Assembly: GCA_028822445.1 (NCBI GenBank)
Contig: JAPKDQ010000010.1
Span: 1 to 51,166, forward strand
Source of the DNA: Rhodospirillaceae bacterium
GTDB lineage: Bacteria > Pseudomonadota > Alphaproteobacteria > Rhodospirillales > Rhodospirillaceae
Direction of reading: 5' to 3'
Length of the DNA: 51,166 bases
A program made the position numbers and the translations under genes. Position 1 is the first letter of the stretch, and every line of letters begins with the position of its first letter. This document shows positions 27,227-37,524 of this stretch, piece after piece. A model generated the notes under the pieces. The model was not told the origin of the DNA and ran no database searches. It saw nothing but the letters and a program-made list of their open reading frames with translations.

Positions 27227-28552
27227 CTAAGGAATCAGCGGAGACCACGCCGGGTCAGAGCCATCTTGAGGGGTCACGATCTCCCTCTGGTTGTATCCGG
27301 TTAGGTCGATTGAATAGAGCTTTGTTCGCCCTCCAGACCCATCAGCCCGTCGCGCCTCTTGCGCAAAATACATTAGAACCCTGCCATTTGGCGACCAAGT
27401 TGGAGATTCCACAAGGAAGCCCTGAGCCAGGAGGCGCTCATTTTTACCGTCTGGTTGCATCACGCCAATGTAGAATGTTCCACTACTTATACGTGTAAAT
27501 GCGATGAGATCTCCTCTGGGCGACCACACAGGCGTTGCATATCGACCACCGCTAAAACTAATTCTACGTGCCTCAGATCCATCTGAGTTCATCACGTAGA
27601 TTTGCTGACTGCCGCCCCGATCCGAGTTGAACGTCAGTTGACGCCCATCCGGGGCATAAGAGGCAGAAGTGTCGATGGCCGGGTGATTCGTCAACCGAAG
27701 CGTCCGGCGCGTACGAAGATCCATCTCGTAGATTTCTGAGTTTCCGTCCGCCGCCATGGAAAACGTCACTTTATTACCATCCGGCGAAAACCGAGGTGCA
27801 TAGGTCATACCCGGGAAATCACCCAGCAACTCTTGGCGCCCCGTGTCGATGTTAAACAGGTACACCCGAGGGGTATTTCTGAAATAGGACAGATAGGTGA
27901 TTTCTTGCGCCGTCGGCGAAAACCGAGGTGTCAGAACAAGCGCTGATCCGTCAGTTAGAAATCTGTGACCAGCGCCATCTTGATCCATAATCGCCAACCG
28001 TTTGATACGCCCAGTTCCTGGGCCGCTCTCAGCAACATAAACAACCCGTGTATCGAAGTACCCTGTCTCACCTGTAATCTGTGTATAGATCGCGTCCGCA
28101 ATAATATGGGCGACACGCCGCCAATTCTCCGGTTGGGTTACATAAGCTTGGCCAATCATCTGCTGACCGCCGTAAACGTCCCATAAACGAAATGCGACGC
28201 GCATCTGTCCATTCTCTTGCGTTTCGATTTCGCCTTGGATCAAGCCCTGTGCGCTTAGCGCCCGCCAATCTGAAAACCGCGGCTGAACATCTAACGAAGG
28301 AAGGGCTTGAATAAACGCATCGCGATCAACCGGACGAAACAACCCGGATCGTTCCAAATCATTTGAAATGACGGAGCTTAGATCACGACCTACTCGAACA
28401 GAGGCCTCGTCGTTCCCCGGAAAATTGGCGACAGCGATAGGCATGGGCTCAACCCGGCCACGCGTAATATCAATTTGCACTTGAGCTTGAACACTAGCCG
28501 ACACTAAGAACGCTATCACCGCACTAGAGAGTGTTATCCATAAACTTCTCAC
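27227..28552 (-). CDS. tolB: Tol-Pal system protein TolB
   Basis: Periplasmic beta-propeller of 441 residues. A Sec signal ends about residue 23 (SASVQA). The N-terminal domain ([17 protein letters not shown]) is followed by six-bladed propeller repeats with recurring FSPDG / SPTWSPNGR / [21 protein letters not shown] elements that bind Pal. The gene lies between tolA and pal, in the standard order, with 169 bases before pal. Confidence 0.97.
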   Translation of the reverse strand: MRSLWITLSSAVIAFLVSASVQAQVQIDITRGRVEPMPIAVANFPGNDEASVRVGRDLSSVISNDLERSGLFRPVDRDAFIQALPSLDVQPRFSDWRALSAQGLIQGEIETQENGQMRVAFRLWDVYGGQQMIGQAYVTQPENWRRVAHIIADAIYTQITGETGYFDTRVVYVAESGPGTGRIKRLAIMDQDGAGHRFLTDGSALVLTPRFSPTAQEITYLSYFRNTPRVYLFNIDTGRQELLGDFPGMTYAPRFSPDGNKVTFSMAADGNSEIYEMDLRTRRTLRLTNHPAIDTSASYAPDGRQLTFNSDRGGSQQIYVMNSDGSEARRISFSGGRYATPVWSPRGDLIAFTRISSGTFYIGVMQPDGKNERLLAQGFLVESPTWSPNGRVLMYFAQEARRADGSGGRTKLYSIDLTGYNQREIVTPQDGSDPAWSPLIP

Positions 28553-28587
28553 GCTTAGTTTTCTCCCTTGGACATCTAGTCGTCGGC

Positions 28588-29418
28588 TTAGTTTAAACGC
28601 CCTTGCGGCGTGAAGGTAAACACGATTTCTTTAAAGGTCTCGTATCTTTGTGGCGATATAGGGATGTTGCTGCAACTTAATACTGCCGTGCGCGCGCTGT
28701 CAGCAAATGTTCTAAACAGTGGTTCGGAAAAATATCGCCCAGTGTCCTCAATAATTGCCTGCCTGACGCTTCCATCCCGTAAAATCGATACTCGAATATC
28801 AACTGTTAGGTCACGAATACCTTCCTTGCCTGGATCAATCCGCCAACAGTTCTCAATGTGCGCACGAATTGCATCACGTTCGCTCAACGTCGCTCGGTCA
28901 GCCATCTGAAGTGTATTTAATTTATTGTCCTCGTCTTCCTGTATCCATTGAGGTTCGACCGGCGTCTGCCTTTTCGAGACCTCCGACTGCAAATCCTTAA
29001 CCAAACTTACAAGCTGATCGAACGAATCTTTCATGGGTGGCAGTGGCTTGCGCGGCGGCGCGGCAACTTTGCGCACCGGCGGCGCCTCAGCAACTTCCAT
29101 TGGTGGGGTCGGTATCCGCCCTGGTCGCAGCAAAGGTTTCCCTGGCTCAGGAGGAGATGATACTGGAGCAGATTGGGGTTCGGGTTCCGGCTCTGGTTCC
29201 GGCTCTGGTTCCGGCTCTGGTTCCGGCTCTGGTTCCGGCTCTGGTTCCGGCTCTGGCTTGCGCGTTGGCGCAGCTGTGATTTCGGCTATGTGGACAAGCT
29301 CGACAACAATCAGCGTTTCAGCCTCAACAACCTCGCGCTTGAATAAGGGCATACCAATCCATGTAAACAAAACAATTAAGCCGTGTAAAAATATCGAAAG
29401 AAGAAAGCTTTTCCCCAT
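28588..29418 (-). CDS. tolA: TolA-like energy-transducing protein with (Glu-Pro)n stalk
   Basis: Links the TolQR motor to TolB/Pal across the periplasm. 276 residues: a transmembrane anchor (about 4-24), a Glu-Pro dipeptide stalk (55-81), a Pro-rich linker and a C-terminal TolA/TonB-like domain (from about 185) with [20 protein letters not shown]. The stalk replaces the long Lys/Ala helix of E. coli TolA, so the protein is short. The identification relies on position between tolR and tolB plus architecture. Confidence 0.9.
   Translation of the reverse strand: MGKSFLLSIFLHGLIVLFTWIGMPLFKREVVEAETLIVVELVHIAEITAAPTRKPEPEPEPEPEPEPEPEPEPEPEPEPEPQSAPVSSPPEPGKPLLRPGRIPTPPMEVAEAPPVRKVAAPPRKPLPPMKDSFDQLVSLVKDLQSEVSKRQTPVEPQWIQEDEDNKLNTLQMADRATLSERDAIRAHIENCWRIDPGKEGIRDLTVDIRVSILRDGSVRQAIIEDTGRYFSEPLFRTFADSARTAVLSCSNIPISPQRYETFKEIVFTFTPQGRLN
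29183..29254. repeat. Six perfect copies of a 12-bp unit inside tolA
   Basis: GGTTCCGGCTCT is repeated six times without a mismatch. On the coding strand each unit encodes Glu-Pro-Glu-Pro. The unit is a multiple of three, so copy-number change would lengthen or shorten the TolA stalk without a frameshift. Confidence 0.97.
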
Positions 29419-29429
29419 GCTTGGCAGCC

Positions 29430-29870
29430 CTAACGCCTAGCAGGCGGATCTGTGACTAAGGCAGCGTTGCGCAGTCCGGCTTTATATATTTCGGACATCA
29501 CATCCATGACCGTTCCATAAGTTAATGACTTATCTGCACGGACGTAAATACGGACATCCGAGTTCTCACCACTCACAGCCTTTAATCTCGCTCCAAGCTT
29601 ATCCAGTTCAACTGGCGTGTTTTGTAGTGTTACGCCATCAGCATTCACGTTGACCGTAAGACCCTCATTGTCTTGAGGTAAATTCGGTGTGGTCGCCTCG
29701 GGCAAATCCACATCAACGCCAGTTGTTAGTAGAGGTGCAGCAACGATAAAAATAACAAGTAGCACCAACATCACATCAACCATGGGCGTAACGTTAATTT
29801 CAGCCATGGGCCGGTAAGGCTTCCGGCGAGAACGACCGCCGCCGTCGTTAGGCTGGACAAACATGCCCAT
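29430..29870 (-). CDS. tolR: TolR, ExbD-family proton-channel protein
   Basis: Inner-membrane partner of TolQ. 146 residues. One N-terminal helix in EINVTPMVDVMLVLLVIFIV carries the essential proton-path Asp in MVDVMLVLL, and the periplasmic TolR domain follows (VNVNADGVTLQNTPVELD; DVRIYVRADKSLTYGTVMDVM). It ends 11 bases before tolA begins and starts 3 bases after tolQ. Confidence 0.96.
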   Translation of the reverse strand: MGMFVQPNDGGGRSRRKPYRPMAEINVTPMVDVMLVLLVIFIVAAPLLTTGVDVDLPEATTPNLPQDNEGLTVNVNADGVTLQNTPVELDKLGARLKAVSGENSDVRIYVRADKSLTYGTVMDVMSEIYKAGLRNAALVTDPPARR

Positions 29871-29873
29871 AGA

Positions 29874-30599
29874 CTAGTCCCGCTCTTCAAGTTGGCGTGA
29901 CAAGATTGCCCCGAATTCTCCGGCGAAGTTTTCGAGCCTAAGCGCATACCGGTTCATATCTGACGAAATTGAGTTAAACGCGATAACAGCCGGAATAGCG
30001 GCAACCAATCCAAGTGCCGTCGCAAACAAGGCTTCTGCAATGCCCGGCGCGACAGTTGCCAAGCTCGTGTCACTAGATGCCCCGATCGCCGTAAAGGTAT
30101 TCATGATCCCCCAAACGGTCCCAAACAGTCCGACGAATGGTGCAACCGAACCCGTTGACGCAAGAAACGTCATTCGACTTTGAAGCTGGTCCATTTCCCG
30201 TTCCAGGCTAATGCGCATCACACGATCTATACGAGGACCTAGCCCTGCAATATTTTCTGGCTTTACCCCCTTACCCTTCGAGGAAGAACGGCGCCATTCG
30301 CGCATCGCAGCAACGAAGATGGAAGACATTGGGTCAGGAGGGCGCGGCCCTACACGGTCATACAGCTCCTCGAGCGAACTACCGGACCAAAACTTTTCTT
30401 CGAATTTCTCAGCACGTTTGGTGAGTGATCTGAGGCGCAATACTTTATCGAAAATAATGGCCCAGCACCATAAAGAAGCGGCAATAAGAAAGAGCATCAC
30501 TGATTTCACAATGATATCTGCCTGGAGAAAAAGTCCCCAGAGCGAAAATTCTGATTGCTCAGCTATTGCGCTCAATGCACCAACTGTTTCTACATCCAT
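29874..30599 (-). CDS. tolQ: TolQ, MotA/ExbB-family motor protein
   Basis: Inner-membrane channel subunit powering Tol-Pal. 241 residues with three helices: about 23-45, about 142-165 (FVGLFGTVWGIMNTF) and about 180-205 (IAEALFATALGLVAAIPAVIAFN). The conserved GLFGTVWGI and the ALFATALGL segments are family hallmarks. It starts 6 bases after ybgC. Confidence 0.97.
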   Translation of the reverse strand: MDVETVGALSAIAEQSEFSLWGLFLQADIIVKSVMLFLIAASLWCWAIIFDKVLRLRSLTKRAEKFEEKFWSGSSLEELYDRVGPRPPDPMSSIFVAAMREWRRSSSKGKGVKPENIAGLGPRIDRVMRISLEREMDQLQSRMTFLASTGSVAPFVGLFGTVWGIMNTFTAIGASSDTSLATVAPGIAEALFATALGLVAAIPAVIAFNSISSDMNRYALRLENFAGEFGAILSRQLEERD

Positions 30600-30605
30600 T
30601 AACCG

Positions 30606-31076
30606 TCAACCCTTCTCATCACGTAAGCGTTCAATTGCAGTTTTTATATAATCTGGCAATCGTTGCGGTCTCCCCGCCTCATTTACGGTTACCAGTTTTA
30701 TTTTGACCTCAGCAACTAAGACGCCTAGGCCCGCATCACTGATGAAATTAATTTTCTGATCCATGACCATCGACGCACCACCGAGGGATGCAACGCAGGT
30801 CTGAACGAGAAGTTCATCCTCAAGTTTTGCCTGCTTTAAGTACTGGATCTCAGCAGACCGAACCGCAAAGACCAATCCGTACTTCTCGATCATCTCGATA
30901 TGGTCGAGCCCGTTCACTCGCATCATTTCCGTACGAGCGCGTTCGGCAAACTTGAGGTAGGCCGCGTGATAAACCATTCGACCCGCATCTGTTTCTTCAT
31001 AGTACACGCGCAACGGATACAGATGAACCCCATTGTCCATCGCGCCCGCGGTCGGCCTTGGGAGCTTCAGGCTCAC
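30606..31076 (-). CDS. ybgC: Acyl-CoA thioesterase YbgC (Tol-Pal associated)
   Basis: Hot-dog fold thioesterase of 156 residues. The catalytic motif [19 protein letters not shown] contains the Asp of the 4-hydroxybenzoyl-CoA thioesterase type. Always found first in Tol-Pal operons. The start overlaps the ruvB stop by 4 bases, coupling the Tol cluster to ruvCAB. Confidence 0.94.
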   Translation of the reverse strand: MSLKLPRPTAGAMDNGVHLYPLRVYYEETDAGRMVYHAAYLKFAERARTEMMRVNGLDHIEMIEKYGLVFAVRSAEIQYLKQAKLEDELLVQTCVASLGGASMVMDQKINFISDAGLGVLVAEVKIKLVTVNEAGRPQRLPDYIKTAIERLRDEKG

Positions 31077-32107
31077 GGTTCGTCACCAAGCATATCGAAC
31101 TGGGCCACGTCACGATTGGGGGCTTGCAGTCCGATGTGGCGATATCCGCTGTCTGCAAGAATACGTCCGCGCGGTGTCCGTTGTAATAACCCTTGTTGAA
31201 TTAGGAACGGCTCAACGACATCTTCCAGTGTATCCCGTTCCTCTGCTAACGCTGCCGACAAGGTGTCTACACCAACCGGCCCGCCGTTATAGAATTCAGC
31301 GATACAGGTAAGATATCTCCTGTCCATCGCATCAAGACCAAGTGCATCGACGTCCAGGCGTTTTAAAGCCTTGTCGGCAGCTTTAGCGTCAACCAGTGCT
31401 ATCTCATCCACCGCTGCAAAATCGCGGACGCGCCGCAATAGGCGCCCTGCCACGCGTGGCGTCCCTCTTGATCGCTTGGCGATTTCAAAAGCACCGTCCG
31501 GTGAGAGATCTAAACCAAGTATCTTAGCGCCACGTTCAACAATTCTGACCAACTCTTCGGGTTTATAAAACTCAAGCCGCATAGGAATGCCAAAGCGATC
31601 CCTAAGCGGCGTCGTTAACAATCCAGAGCGGGTCGTCGCGCCAATAAGGGTAAAAGGTTGTAATTCAATCCGCACCGATCTGGCAGCTGGTCCCTCACCG
31701 ATAATGAGATCAAGCTGAAAATCCTCCATCGCCGGATACAACACCTCCTCTATGGCGGGATTGAGGCGGTGTATCTCGTCGATAAACAAAACATCTCGTG
31801 CTTCAAGGTTGGTTAGGATTGCCGCCAGGTCGCCCGCCTTAGCGATCATCGGCCCAGATGTGGCCCGAAATCCTACGCCAAGCTCACGCGACACAATTTG
31901 TGCCAATGTGGTTTTACCTAAACCAGGAGGGCCATGAAGTAACACATGGTCCAGCGGTTCACTGCGCCCTGATGCCGCCGATATAAAAACACTTAAATTC
32001 TCACACAATTGGCGTTGGCCGACGAATTCTTTCAGGCGCTGAGGACGCAATTTCGTATCAGCATCTTCTTGCTGCTCTCCGCCAGATATGATTCGACCTT
32101 CAACCAT
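31073..32107 (-). CDS. ruvB: Holliday junction branch-migration ATPase RuvB
   Basis: AAA+ hexameric motor that drives branch migration with RuvA. 344 residues. Walker A GPPGLGKT (59-66), Walker [10 protein letters not shown], sensor [18 protein letters not shown], and a C-terminal winged helix ([15 protein letters not shown]). It overlaps the ruvA end by 8 bases. Confidence 0.97.
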   Translation of the reverse strand: MVEGRIISGGEQQEDADTKLRPQRLKEFVGQRQLCENLSVFISAASGRSEPLDHVLLHGPPGLGKTTLAQIVSRELGVGFRATSGPMIAKAGDLAAILTNLEARDVLFIDEIHRLNPAIEEVLYPAMEDFQLDLIIGEGPAARSVRIELQPFTLIGATTRSGLLTTPLRDRFGIPMRLEFYKPEELVRIVERGAKILGLDLSPDGAFEIAKRSRGTPRVAGRLLRRVRDFAAVDEIALVDAKAADKALKRLDVDALGLDAMDRRYLTCIAEFYNGGPVGVDTLSAALAEERDTLEDVVEPFLIQQGLLQRTPRGRILADSGYRHIGLQAPNRDVAQFDMLGDEP

Positions 32108-32729
32108 CTCCGGACAAATCCTTTAGGCCATCACGAATGAGATCGTCTAGTGATTGACCGGATGAATCGTTGTGCGCAGCCCTGCTGACTGCTCCGAAAG
32201 CATCCCCCCTGCCAAAGCCCAGATTGACCAATGCAGAAACAGCATCCTCGATTAAACTTGGAGCCGTGCCGGTTCCCTCGCCTTTCGAAACATTGGACCC
32301 TTTTGGAAAAATAGGCGGTGCAGCAATCAGGCCGACCTTGTCTTTGAGCTCAGTAACAATCCTCGCGCCAAGCTTAGGACCAACGCCGCTGGCTCGGGTG
32401 AAGGCCGACTTGTCTTGGGCTGCGACGGCTTGAGCCATTTGTTCGGGACTTAGCACCGATAAAATCGCCAAGGCAACTTTTGTGCCCACGCCTTGGACCT
32501 TAGTCACCAATTGAAAAGAATCTCTCTCACCTTCAGACCCAAAACCGTATAAGTGGATGTGATCTTCGCGAACATGTGTCTCGACGGCCAGCGATACAGA
32601 GCTGCCAACCTGTGGCAAATTCAATAGCGTTCTAGACGAGCAAAAAACAAGATACCCCACTCCCCCAACATCGATGATGGCCCAATCGTCTCCAATGGCA
32701 TCGACCAGCCCTATGAGTTTGGCAATCAA
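32100..32729 (-). CDS. ruvA: Holliday junction-binding protein RuvA
   Basis: Binds four-way junctions and loads RuvB. 209 residues: OB-fold domain ([28 protein letters not shown]), helix-hairpin-helix domain ([31 protein letters not shown]) and the C-terminal RuvB-contact domain ([16 protein letters not shown]). It overlaps ruvC by 4 bases and ruvB by 8. Confidence 0.96.
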   Translation of the reverse strand: MIAKLIGLVDAIGDDWAIIDVGGVGYLVFCSSRTLLNLPQVGSSVSLAVETHVREDHIHLYGFGSEGERDSFQLVTKVQGVGTKVALAILSVLSPEQMAQAVAAQDKSAFTRASGVGPKLGARIVTELKDKVGLIAAPPIFPKGSNVSKGEGTGTAPSLIEDAVSALVNLGFGRGDAFGAVSRAAHNDSSGQSLDDLIRDGLKDLSGDG

Positions 32730-33244
32730 GAGCTCTGACCTCCAGCTATAGCCTTCGCTAGTCGCTCAGCAGATACTCGGTGGTGAGCGTGACAAATTGC
32801 CACGGCTAGAGCATCAGCAGCGTCCTCAGATTCAGGTATGTGCCCCGGCAATAGCATTCGAACCATAGCGCCCATCTGTTGTTTGTCTGCATGGCCAGCC
32901 CCAACGATCGCCTTTTTAACCGCATTCGGAGCGTACTCGGCTACCGGAAGATTTGCGTCTGCTCCAGCCAGCATGGCAGCCGCTCTAGCATGACCTAATT
33001 TCAATGTTGATAAAGGGTTCTTATTCACGAATGTTTCCTCGATCGCACATTCCTGAGGGCTGTATTCGCGTATAATTTCTTTAATTGCCGAGAAAATAAC
33101 ATAAAGCCTCTCTGCCAGGGGAGCCTTTCCGTCAGTCCGAACGGTTCCGTTGGCCACCGCAGATAGCAGGTTGCCCTCAGCGTCAACGACACCCCACCCA
33201 GTGGCACGCAAGCCGGGGTCGAGCCCCAAGAGACGAATCGTCAC
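32726..33244 (-). CDS. ruvC: Holliday junction resolvase RuvC
   Basis: Endonuclease that cuts symmetric junctions. 172 residues with the RNase H-like catalytic acids: Asp in [15 protein letters not shown] near residue 9, Glu in [11 protein letters not shown] near 69-70, and the C-terminal [10 protein letters not shown] acids. It is 21 bases after yebC and heads ruvCAB. Confidence 0.97.
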   Translation of the reverse strand: MTIRLLGLDPGLRATGWGVVDAEGNLLSAVANGTVRTDGKAPLAERLYVIFSAIKEIIREYSPQECAIEETFVNKNPLSTLKLGHARAAAMLAGADANLPVAEYAPNAVKKAIVGAGHADKQQMGAMVRMLLPGHIPESEDAADALAVAICHAHHRVSAERLAKAIAGGQSS

Positions 33245-33265
33245 GTTCCCTTCTCGCTCCAGAGC

Positions 33266-34012
33266 CTAACCTCCCAATTCAGCTAAGGTCGCATCATCAA
33301 TCTCAAAATTACCCGCAACCCGCTGCACATCATCGTCGTCATCCAATACATCGAGGAGATTGAACAATTTTTCTGCTGTCGCTTTGTCAAGCTCCACCGT
33401 GTTGAGAGGTCGCCAATCCAAACGAGCACTCTCTGGCTCACCAAGCACATTCTCCAGCACCTTTTGAACCGTATTCAGGTCGTCTGGATTGCAGAATATG
33501 TCGTGCCCGTCATCACTACTTTCGACATCGTCGGCGCCAGCTTCGATGGCCGCTTCCAGGACTTTGTCTTCATCGCCGGTGTCTGCCGGATACTTAATCT
33601 GGCCAACGCGATCAAAATTGAATGCAACGCTATTTGTTTCCCCCATCGCTCCACCGCCTTTGTTAAAAGCTGTGCGCACAGATCCAGCAGTGCGATTGCG
33701 ATTATCGGTTAAAGCCTCGACGATAAGAGCGACGTTGCCTGGCCCGTAGCCCTCATATCGAGCCTCTTCGTAGTTCTCTCCGTCCCCTCCAATAGCCTTA
33801 TCCATTGCTCTTTGGATGTTGTCCTTAGGCATACTTTGTTGGCGAGCGGCAGCCATCGCAGCTCGAAGACGTGGATTGTGCTCAGGATCGGGCATTCCCA
33901 TCTTCGCTGACACGGTGATTTCCTTTGCCAGCTTGGTAAAGAGTTTGGACCGCTTCTTATCCTGGGCGCCCTTGCGGAACATGATGTTCTTGAATTTGGA
34001 ATGACCCGCCAT
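33266..34012 (-). CDS. yebC: YebC/PmpR-family protein (translation/transcription factor)
   Basis: 248 residues starting with the diagnostic [21 protein letters not shown] and containing [36 protein letters not shown]. Members act as transcriptional regulators or, as shown more recently, relieve ribosome stalling at proline stretches. The link to ruvCAB is widely conserved. An EF-P gene is present elsewhere in the window. Confidence 0.96.
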   Translation of the reverse strand: MAGHSKFKNIMFRKGAQDKKRSKLFTKLAKEITVSAKMGMPDPEHNPRLRAAMAAARQQSMPKDNIQRAMDKAIGGDGENYEEARYEGYGPGNVALIVEALTDNRNRTAGSVRTAFNKGGGAMGETNSVAFNFDRVGQIKYPADTGDEDKVLEAAIEAGADDVESSDDGHDIFCNPDDLNTVQKVLENVLGEPESARLDWRPLNTVELDKATAEKLFNLLDVLDDDDDVQRVAGNFEIDDATLAELGG

Positions 34013-34139
34013 AGCATTGCCCCTATCGCCACCAAAGGCGGCAGCCTACTAATAATACTTATACCAGATGTTGTGTTTAGCACCCAACAACCGTGCGAGC
34101 GCATCAAATGCCGGGCACCCAAGGGGTGTCAAGCGGGGT

Positions 34140-34958
34140 TTATGGCCCTGGCGGTAAACTTGGTACCAATTCACCACCAACTCTTAGAGGGTAAACGTGC
34201 TCAGCAAGGCCGGTCACATCGTCAGTTTGCACAACTACGCCACACACCGTCGACGGACCAGTCGCCGGTTCAAGCCGCTCACCGGGCAGACTATTCACGA
34301 ACCTGCGTACGGCAATGCCTGCGTCCATACCAATGACCGAATCATACGGGCCACACATGCCCGCATCAGTCTGAAAGCCAGTGCCGGCTGGCATTATCCG
34401 CGTATCGGCGGTCGGAATATGAGAGTGACTGCCTACCGCAAGCGAAGCACGGCCATCAGAAATGCAGCCAAGAGCCGTCTTCTCACTGGTCGCTTCGCCA
34501 TGAATATCAATAACAATAGCATCGGCATCCCGGCCCAGTTGAGTACTCGCAAGGAAGGTCTCTAGCCCCCGAAACGGATCATCAATTGGCGGCATGAATA
34601 AACGGCCCATCACCTGACAAACGGCGACCCGCCTACCATCTTGTGTTGGATATAAACCCGAACCTAGGCCGGGCGTTCCATCCGGATAGTTTATCGGGCG
34701 AAGAAGGCGAGGTTCAGTTGGGATATAATCTATTATCTCCCGTTGATCCCACGCGTGATTGCCGGTTGTGATGACATCCACACCAGCATCAAAGAGGGCC
34801 TCACAGATTTTAACGGTAATACCGAATCCATGCGCGGCATTCTCGCCACAGGCAACCACAAAGTGCAAATCCAATTGAGTGCGGAGGTCGGGAACATGGT
34901 CGATAACGGCCTGACGGCCGGACTTCCCCATGATATCGCCAAGGTAGAGTAAATTCAT
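34140..34958 (-). CDS. YmdB-family (TIGR00282) metallophosphoesterase
   Basis: 272 residues of the calcineurin-like fold known from Bacillus YmdB, a cyclic-nucleotide phosphodiesterase. Metal ligands are visible in NLLYLGDIMGKSGR (Asp8), GENAAHGFG (Glu/Asn), TTGNHAWDQRE and the later IDIHGEATSEK and GSHSHIPTAD. It lies between the folate cyclo-ligase and yebC, the usual alphaproteobacterial place. Confidence 0.92.
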   Translation of the reverse strand: MNLLYLGDIMGKSGRQAVIDHVPDLRTQLDLHFVVACGENAAHGFGITVKICEALFDAGVDVITTGNHAWDQREIIDYIPTEPRLLRPINYPDGTPGLGSGLYPTQDGRRVAVCQVMGRLFMPPIDDPFRGLETFLASTQLGRDADAIVIDIHGEATSEKTALGCISDGRASLAVGSHSHIPTADTRIMPAGTGFQTDAGMCGPYDSVIGMDAGIAVRRFVNSLPGERLEPATGPSTVCGVVVQTDDVTGLAEHVYPLRVGGELVPSLPPGP

Positions 34959-34972
34959 TTCAATACTAACTG

Positions 34973-35557
34973 TTATGTTTTAGGGAGGATTATGCGTGTT
35001 GGCGTAATAATTCCGTCTAACTGTGAATCATGGCACTCTCGAGGAATACTCTCCACCTCCTGGCCATCAAACCCTATTCCATAGGCTACTATCTTTTTTT
35101 TCTCGCGCAGCACAGTCAGCGTCCGGTCGTAGTAGCCCCCGCCAAATCCAATACGATAACCCTGCCGATCGAAAGCCACCAAGGGAACCAAGAGGACATC
35201 GGGATCTGGGGCATAGGTCTTTGCAGACGGGTGGTACGTGCTAAGCCGTCCCTTCTCGAGCTCATCGCCGGAGCACCAGGGCCGAAACGACAATACCTCT
35301 CCTGACTTTCCGGCCACCGGAAGCACGATTGATGCACCAATCTCTTGCAGAGCCTCTAAGGTTGGAAAGATATCAAGCTCATCACCGATAGCAACGTACC
35401 CTGAAACGGTCTGGTCTTTAAGGCCGCTTAAAGCTTGAATTACCAGCTTCTCCAGCCCGTCTACAGCATTGCTGTCACTCCTCCGCAGATCTTTGCGCTT
35501 ACGCAACATTTCCGACCGCAGGGCCGCCTTGTCATCCGAAAGGGCTGAAGTATTCAT
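34973..35557 (-). CDS. 5-formyltetrahydrofolate cyclo-ligase
   Basis: Converts 5-formyl-THF to 5,10-methenyl-THF with ATP. 194 residues from ATG 35557. Markers are DKAALRSEMLRKRKDLR at the N-terminus, the substrate region LVPLVAFDRQGYRIGFGGGYYDRTL and the C-terminal IVAYGIGFDGQE. The frame runs open to 35629, but that part overlaps the 6S RNA; ATG 35566 is an alternative. The gene follows the 6S RNA, as in E. coli ygfA (fau). Confidence 0.92.
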   Translation of the reverse strand: MNTSALSDDKAALRSEMLRKRKDLRRSDSNAVDGLEKLVIQALSGLKDQTVSGYVAIGDELDIFPTLEALQEIGASIVLPVAGKSGEVLSFRPWCSGDELEKGRLSTYHPSAKTYAPDPDVLLVPLVAFDRQGYRIGFGGGYYDRTLTVLREKKKIVAYGIGFDGQEVESIPRECHDSQLDGIITPTRIILPKT

Positions 35558-35589
35558 AGAACTCATACCAGATATGAAAAGAAGTGGAG

Positions 35590-35745
35590 CCGCCATAGCC
35601 GTCGGCAAAGTGACCTCGCCATGGGCCACAGGGTTAATGTGGGCACCGCGATCAAGGGGCCAAGACCCCCAGAGAGGCAGCTCCCGGTCTTACGATATCG
35701 CCCCTGGGAGTAACCACAGCCTAACGCACTAGGCAGCTCCAAGGC
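35590..35745 (-). ncRNA. ssrS: 6S RNA (SsrS), approximate ends
   Basis: Lies exactly between zapA and the 5-formyltetrahydrofolate cyclo-ligase gene, the syntenic site of 6S RNA in proteobacteria. On the minus strand a CTCCC/GGGAG hairpin encloses GGGGCGATATCG (around 35680-35712), followed by GAGCTGCC, a GGGG/CCCC hairpin and GATCGCGGTGCCCAC, which match what I know of alphaproteobacterial 6S sequences. 6S RNA sequesters sigma-70 RNA polymerase in stationary phase. The exact ends were not determined by folding. Confidence 0.75.
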
Positions 35746-35750
35746 GAAAC

Positions 35751-36083
35751 TTAAGGACCTTCAAGCTTTTCAGCAAGGCCAGCAATTCGGGAAGCAAGAG
35801 AATCAATTGCATCGACAACGGCATCTTCTGCCTCCACGCGAGCGTTTCCATTGCCCCTTTTCCCCAGGACTTCTAGCTCACCAGTGGCATCAGAAAGCTC
35901 ATCTGCAACCAACAAAGATACCATAACGAGCAGCATACTGTCAGAAACAGGGCCCGTTGATTCCAAGAGTTGGGTCGCGCGCTCGTCTAAATAGCCCCCC
36001 AACCGGATGAGATGTGCCTCCTGACCATCGTCGCATGTAATTTGATAACTACGGCCGCGCAGCGTTATGGAAACTTGAGCCAT
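35751..36083 (-). CDS. zapA: Cell-division protein ZapA
   Basis: Promotes FtsZ bundling at the Z ring. 110 residues. The N-terminal domain AQVSITLRGRSYQITCDDGQEAHLIRLGGYLDE is characteristic, followed by a helical dimerisation region. It is directly upstream of the 6S RNA, which may be processed from or transcribed independently of this operon. Confidence 0.92.
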   Translation of the reverse strand: MAQVSITLRGRSYQITCDDGQEAHLIRLGGYLDERATQLLESTGPVSDSMLLVMVSLLVADELSDATGELEVLGKRGNGNARVEAEDAVVDAIDSLASRIAGLAEKLEGP

Positions 36084-36095
36084 ATTTGACTTTTC

Positions 36096-36380
36096 CTATG
36101 CTGTCGCGCCTTGGACAACGTTGTCCAAGGCCTCTATTTTTTCCTCGATGCGATTCGCTGCGTTGGTGGCGGCAGAACGCAAAACCTCATAATCAGCTCT
36201 TACAGCATCCAGTTCGGCCTGGATGAGTTCAAATTGTTCGCCTTCTGCCGGACCATCCTGCACATGCGCGCTGTCTGTTCCTAAGCCTTCCGTCGCAGCT
36301 TCCAACCGCGAAACAGCCGTCCCGAGACGTTCAAGCGCTCTCTCAACACGTAAAAGCTTATAGATTGCGATATCTTTCAA
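36096..36380 (-). CDS. Small coiled-coil protein (DUF4164-like)
   Basis: 94 residues, almost entirely helical with heptad-like spacing (LLRVERALERLGTAVSRLEAA; ELIQAELDAVRADYEVL). Alphaproteobacteria often carry a DUF4164 coiled-coil protein just upstream of zapA, and I assign that family tentatively. Twelve bases separate it from zapA. A ZapB-like partner role in division is a guess from position. Confidence 0.65.
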   Translation of the reverse strand: MKDIAIYKLLRVERALERLGTAVSRLEAATEGLGTDSAHVQDGPAEGEQFELIQAELDAVRADYEVLRSAATNAANRIEEKIEALDNVVQGATA

Positions 36381-36594
36381 CGCCCTAGCACCCTTTTCTT
36401 GAAGCGATGGTGGAACATAAGCAGCGTTGTAGGGGCCGTCAATAATAGTCCTTAAGAGAAAAAATACGGTCTCGCCTCATATGAGCGTCCATTGGGCCTG
36501 TTCAGGGCCGTTCCATGCCGATATATGTTCCAAACCAATACTAACACGCGCTGATCAAGACCTATTGCACTCCACTACTATGGGAATTCGAGCT

Positions 36595-37524
36595 ATGAAA
36601 CTGACCCAGCGGGTTAAAAAAATTCTAGCGGGTTACGAAAGTGACAACCCTGGGACCAAAGCCAACCTTGCCCGTATTTTGATGCAGGGCCGTCTGGGTG
36701 GCACCGGCAAACTCGTTATTCTTCCTGTGGACCAAGGCTTTGAGCACGGGCCCGCGCGCAGCTTCGCTCCCAATCCTGCTGGGTATGACCCACACTACCA
36801 TTGGCAACTAGCCATTGACGCCGGCCTGTCCGCATTTGCTGCCCCGCTTGGTATGATCGAAGCCGGGGCCTCTACATTTGCAGGCTCTGTGCCAACCATC
36901 TTAAAAATGAATAGCGCCAACTCTCTAAATGGCGAGAGCGACGCACCGACGCAAGCCATTACGGCCAGCGTAGGGGACGCGTTGAGGCTCGGCTGCTCTG
37001 CTATTGGATACACGATCTACCCTGGTTCTCAGCAAGCTTACGGAATGATGGAAGACCTACGGGAACTCACCGAAGAAGCTAAATCAGTCGGTTTAGCAGT
37101 AGTAGTATGGTCATATCCACGCGGTGCCTACGTTTCCAAAGAAGGCGAAACTGCATTCGACATTATAGCATACGCCGCTCATATGGCTGCACTGGCTGGA
37201 GCTCACATAATCAAAGTGAAACTGCCAACTGATCATCTTCACTTGGCCGCAGCAAAAAAAGTCTATGAAGAAGAAAGTATCTCATCCGCCACCCTAGCCG
37301 ACCGCGTTTCCCATATCGTACAGAGCTGCTTTGAGGGCCGCAGAATCGTCGTGTTCTCTGGCGGCGGGAAAAAAGGCCTTGATGGACTTTACGACGAAGC
37401 CCGCGCAATTAGGGATGGTGGCGGAAACGGTTCCATAATTGGCCGCAATACATTCCAAAGGCCACGCGATGACGCGATGAAAATGCTAGATACCATGGTC
37501 AATATATACAAAGGCAAAGAGTGA
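36595..37524 (+). CDS. Class I fructose-bisphosphate aldolase, DhnA (FbaB) type
   Basis: Schiff-base aldolase of glycolysis/gluconeogenesis, 309 residues from ATG 36595. The frame is open from 36481, but homology starts at MKLTQRVKKILAGY. Motifs are LPVDQGFEHGPARSFAPNP, GCSAIGYTIYPGSQ, VWSYPRG, AHIIKVKLPT with the likely Schiff-base lysine, and FSGGGKK. It overlaps the following gene by 4 bases (GTGA). Archaeal-type aldolases of this family are common in alphaproteobacteria. Confidence 0.9.
   Translation: MKLTQRVKKILAGYESDNPGTKANLARILMQGRLGGTGKLVILPVDQGFEHGPARSFAPNPAGYDPHYHWQLAIDAGLSAFAAPLGMIEAGASTFAGSVPTILKMNSANSLNGESDAPTQAITASVGDALRLGCSAIGYTIYPGSQQAYGMMEDLRELTEEAKSVGLAVVVWSYPRGAYVSKEGETAFDIIAYAAHMAALAGAHIIKVKLPTDHLHLAAAKKVYEEESISSATLADRVSHIVQSCFEGRRIVVFSGGGKKGLDGLYDEARAIRDGGGNGSIIGRNTFQRPRDDAMKMLDTMVNIYKGKE

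Noticed and set aside
29183-29254. Tandem repeat as a CRISPR-like array
   Set aside because: Units are contiguous with no spacers and lie in frame inside tolA.
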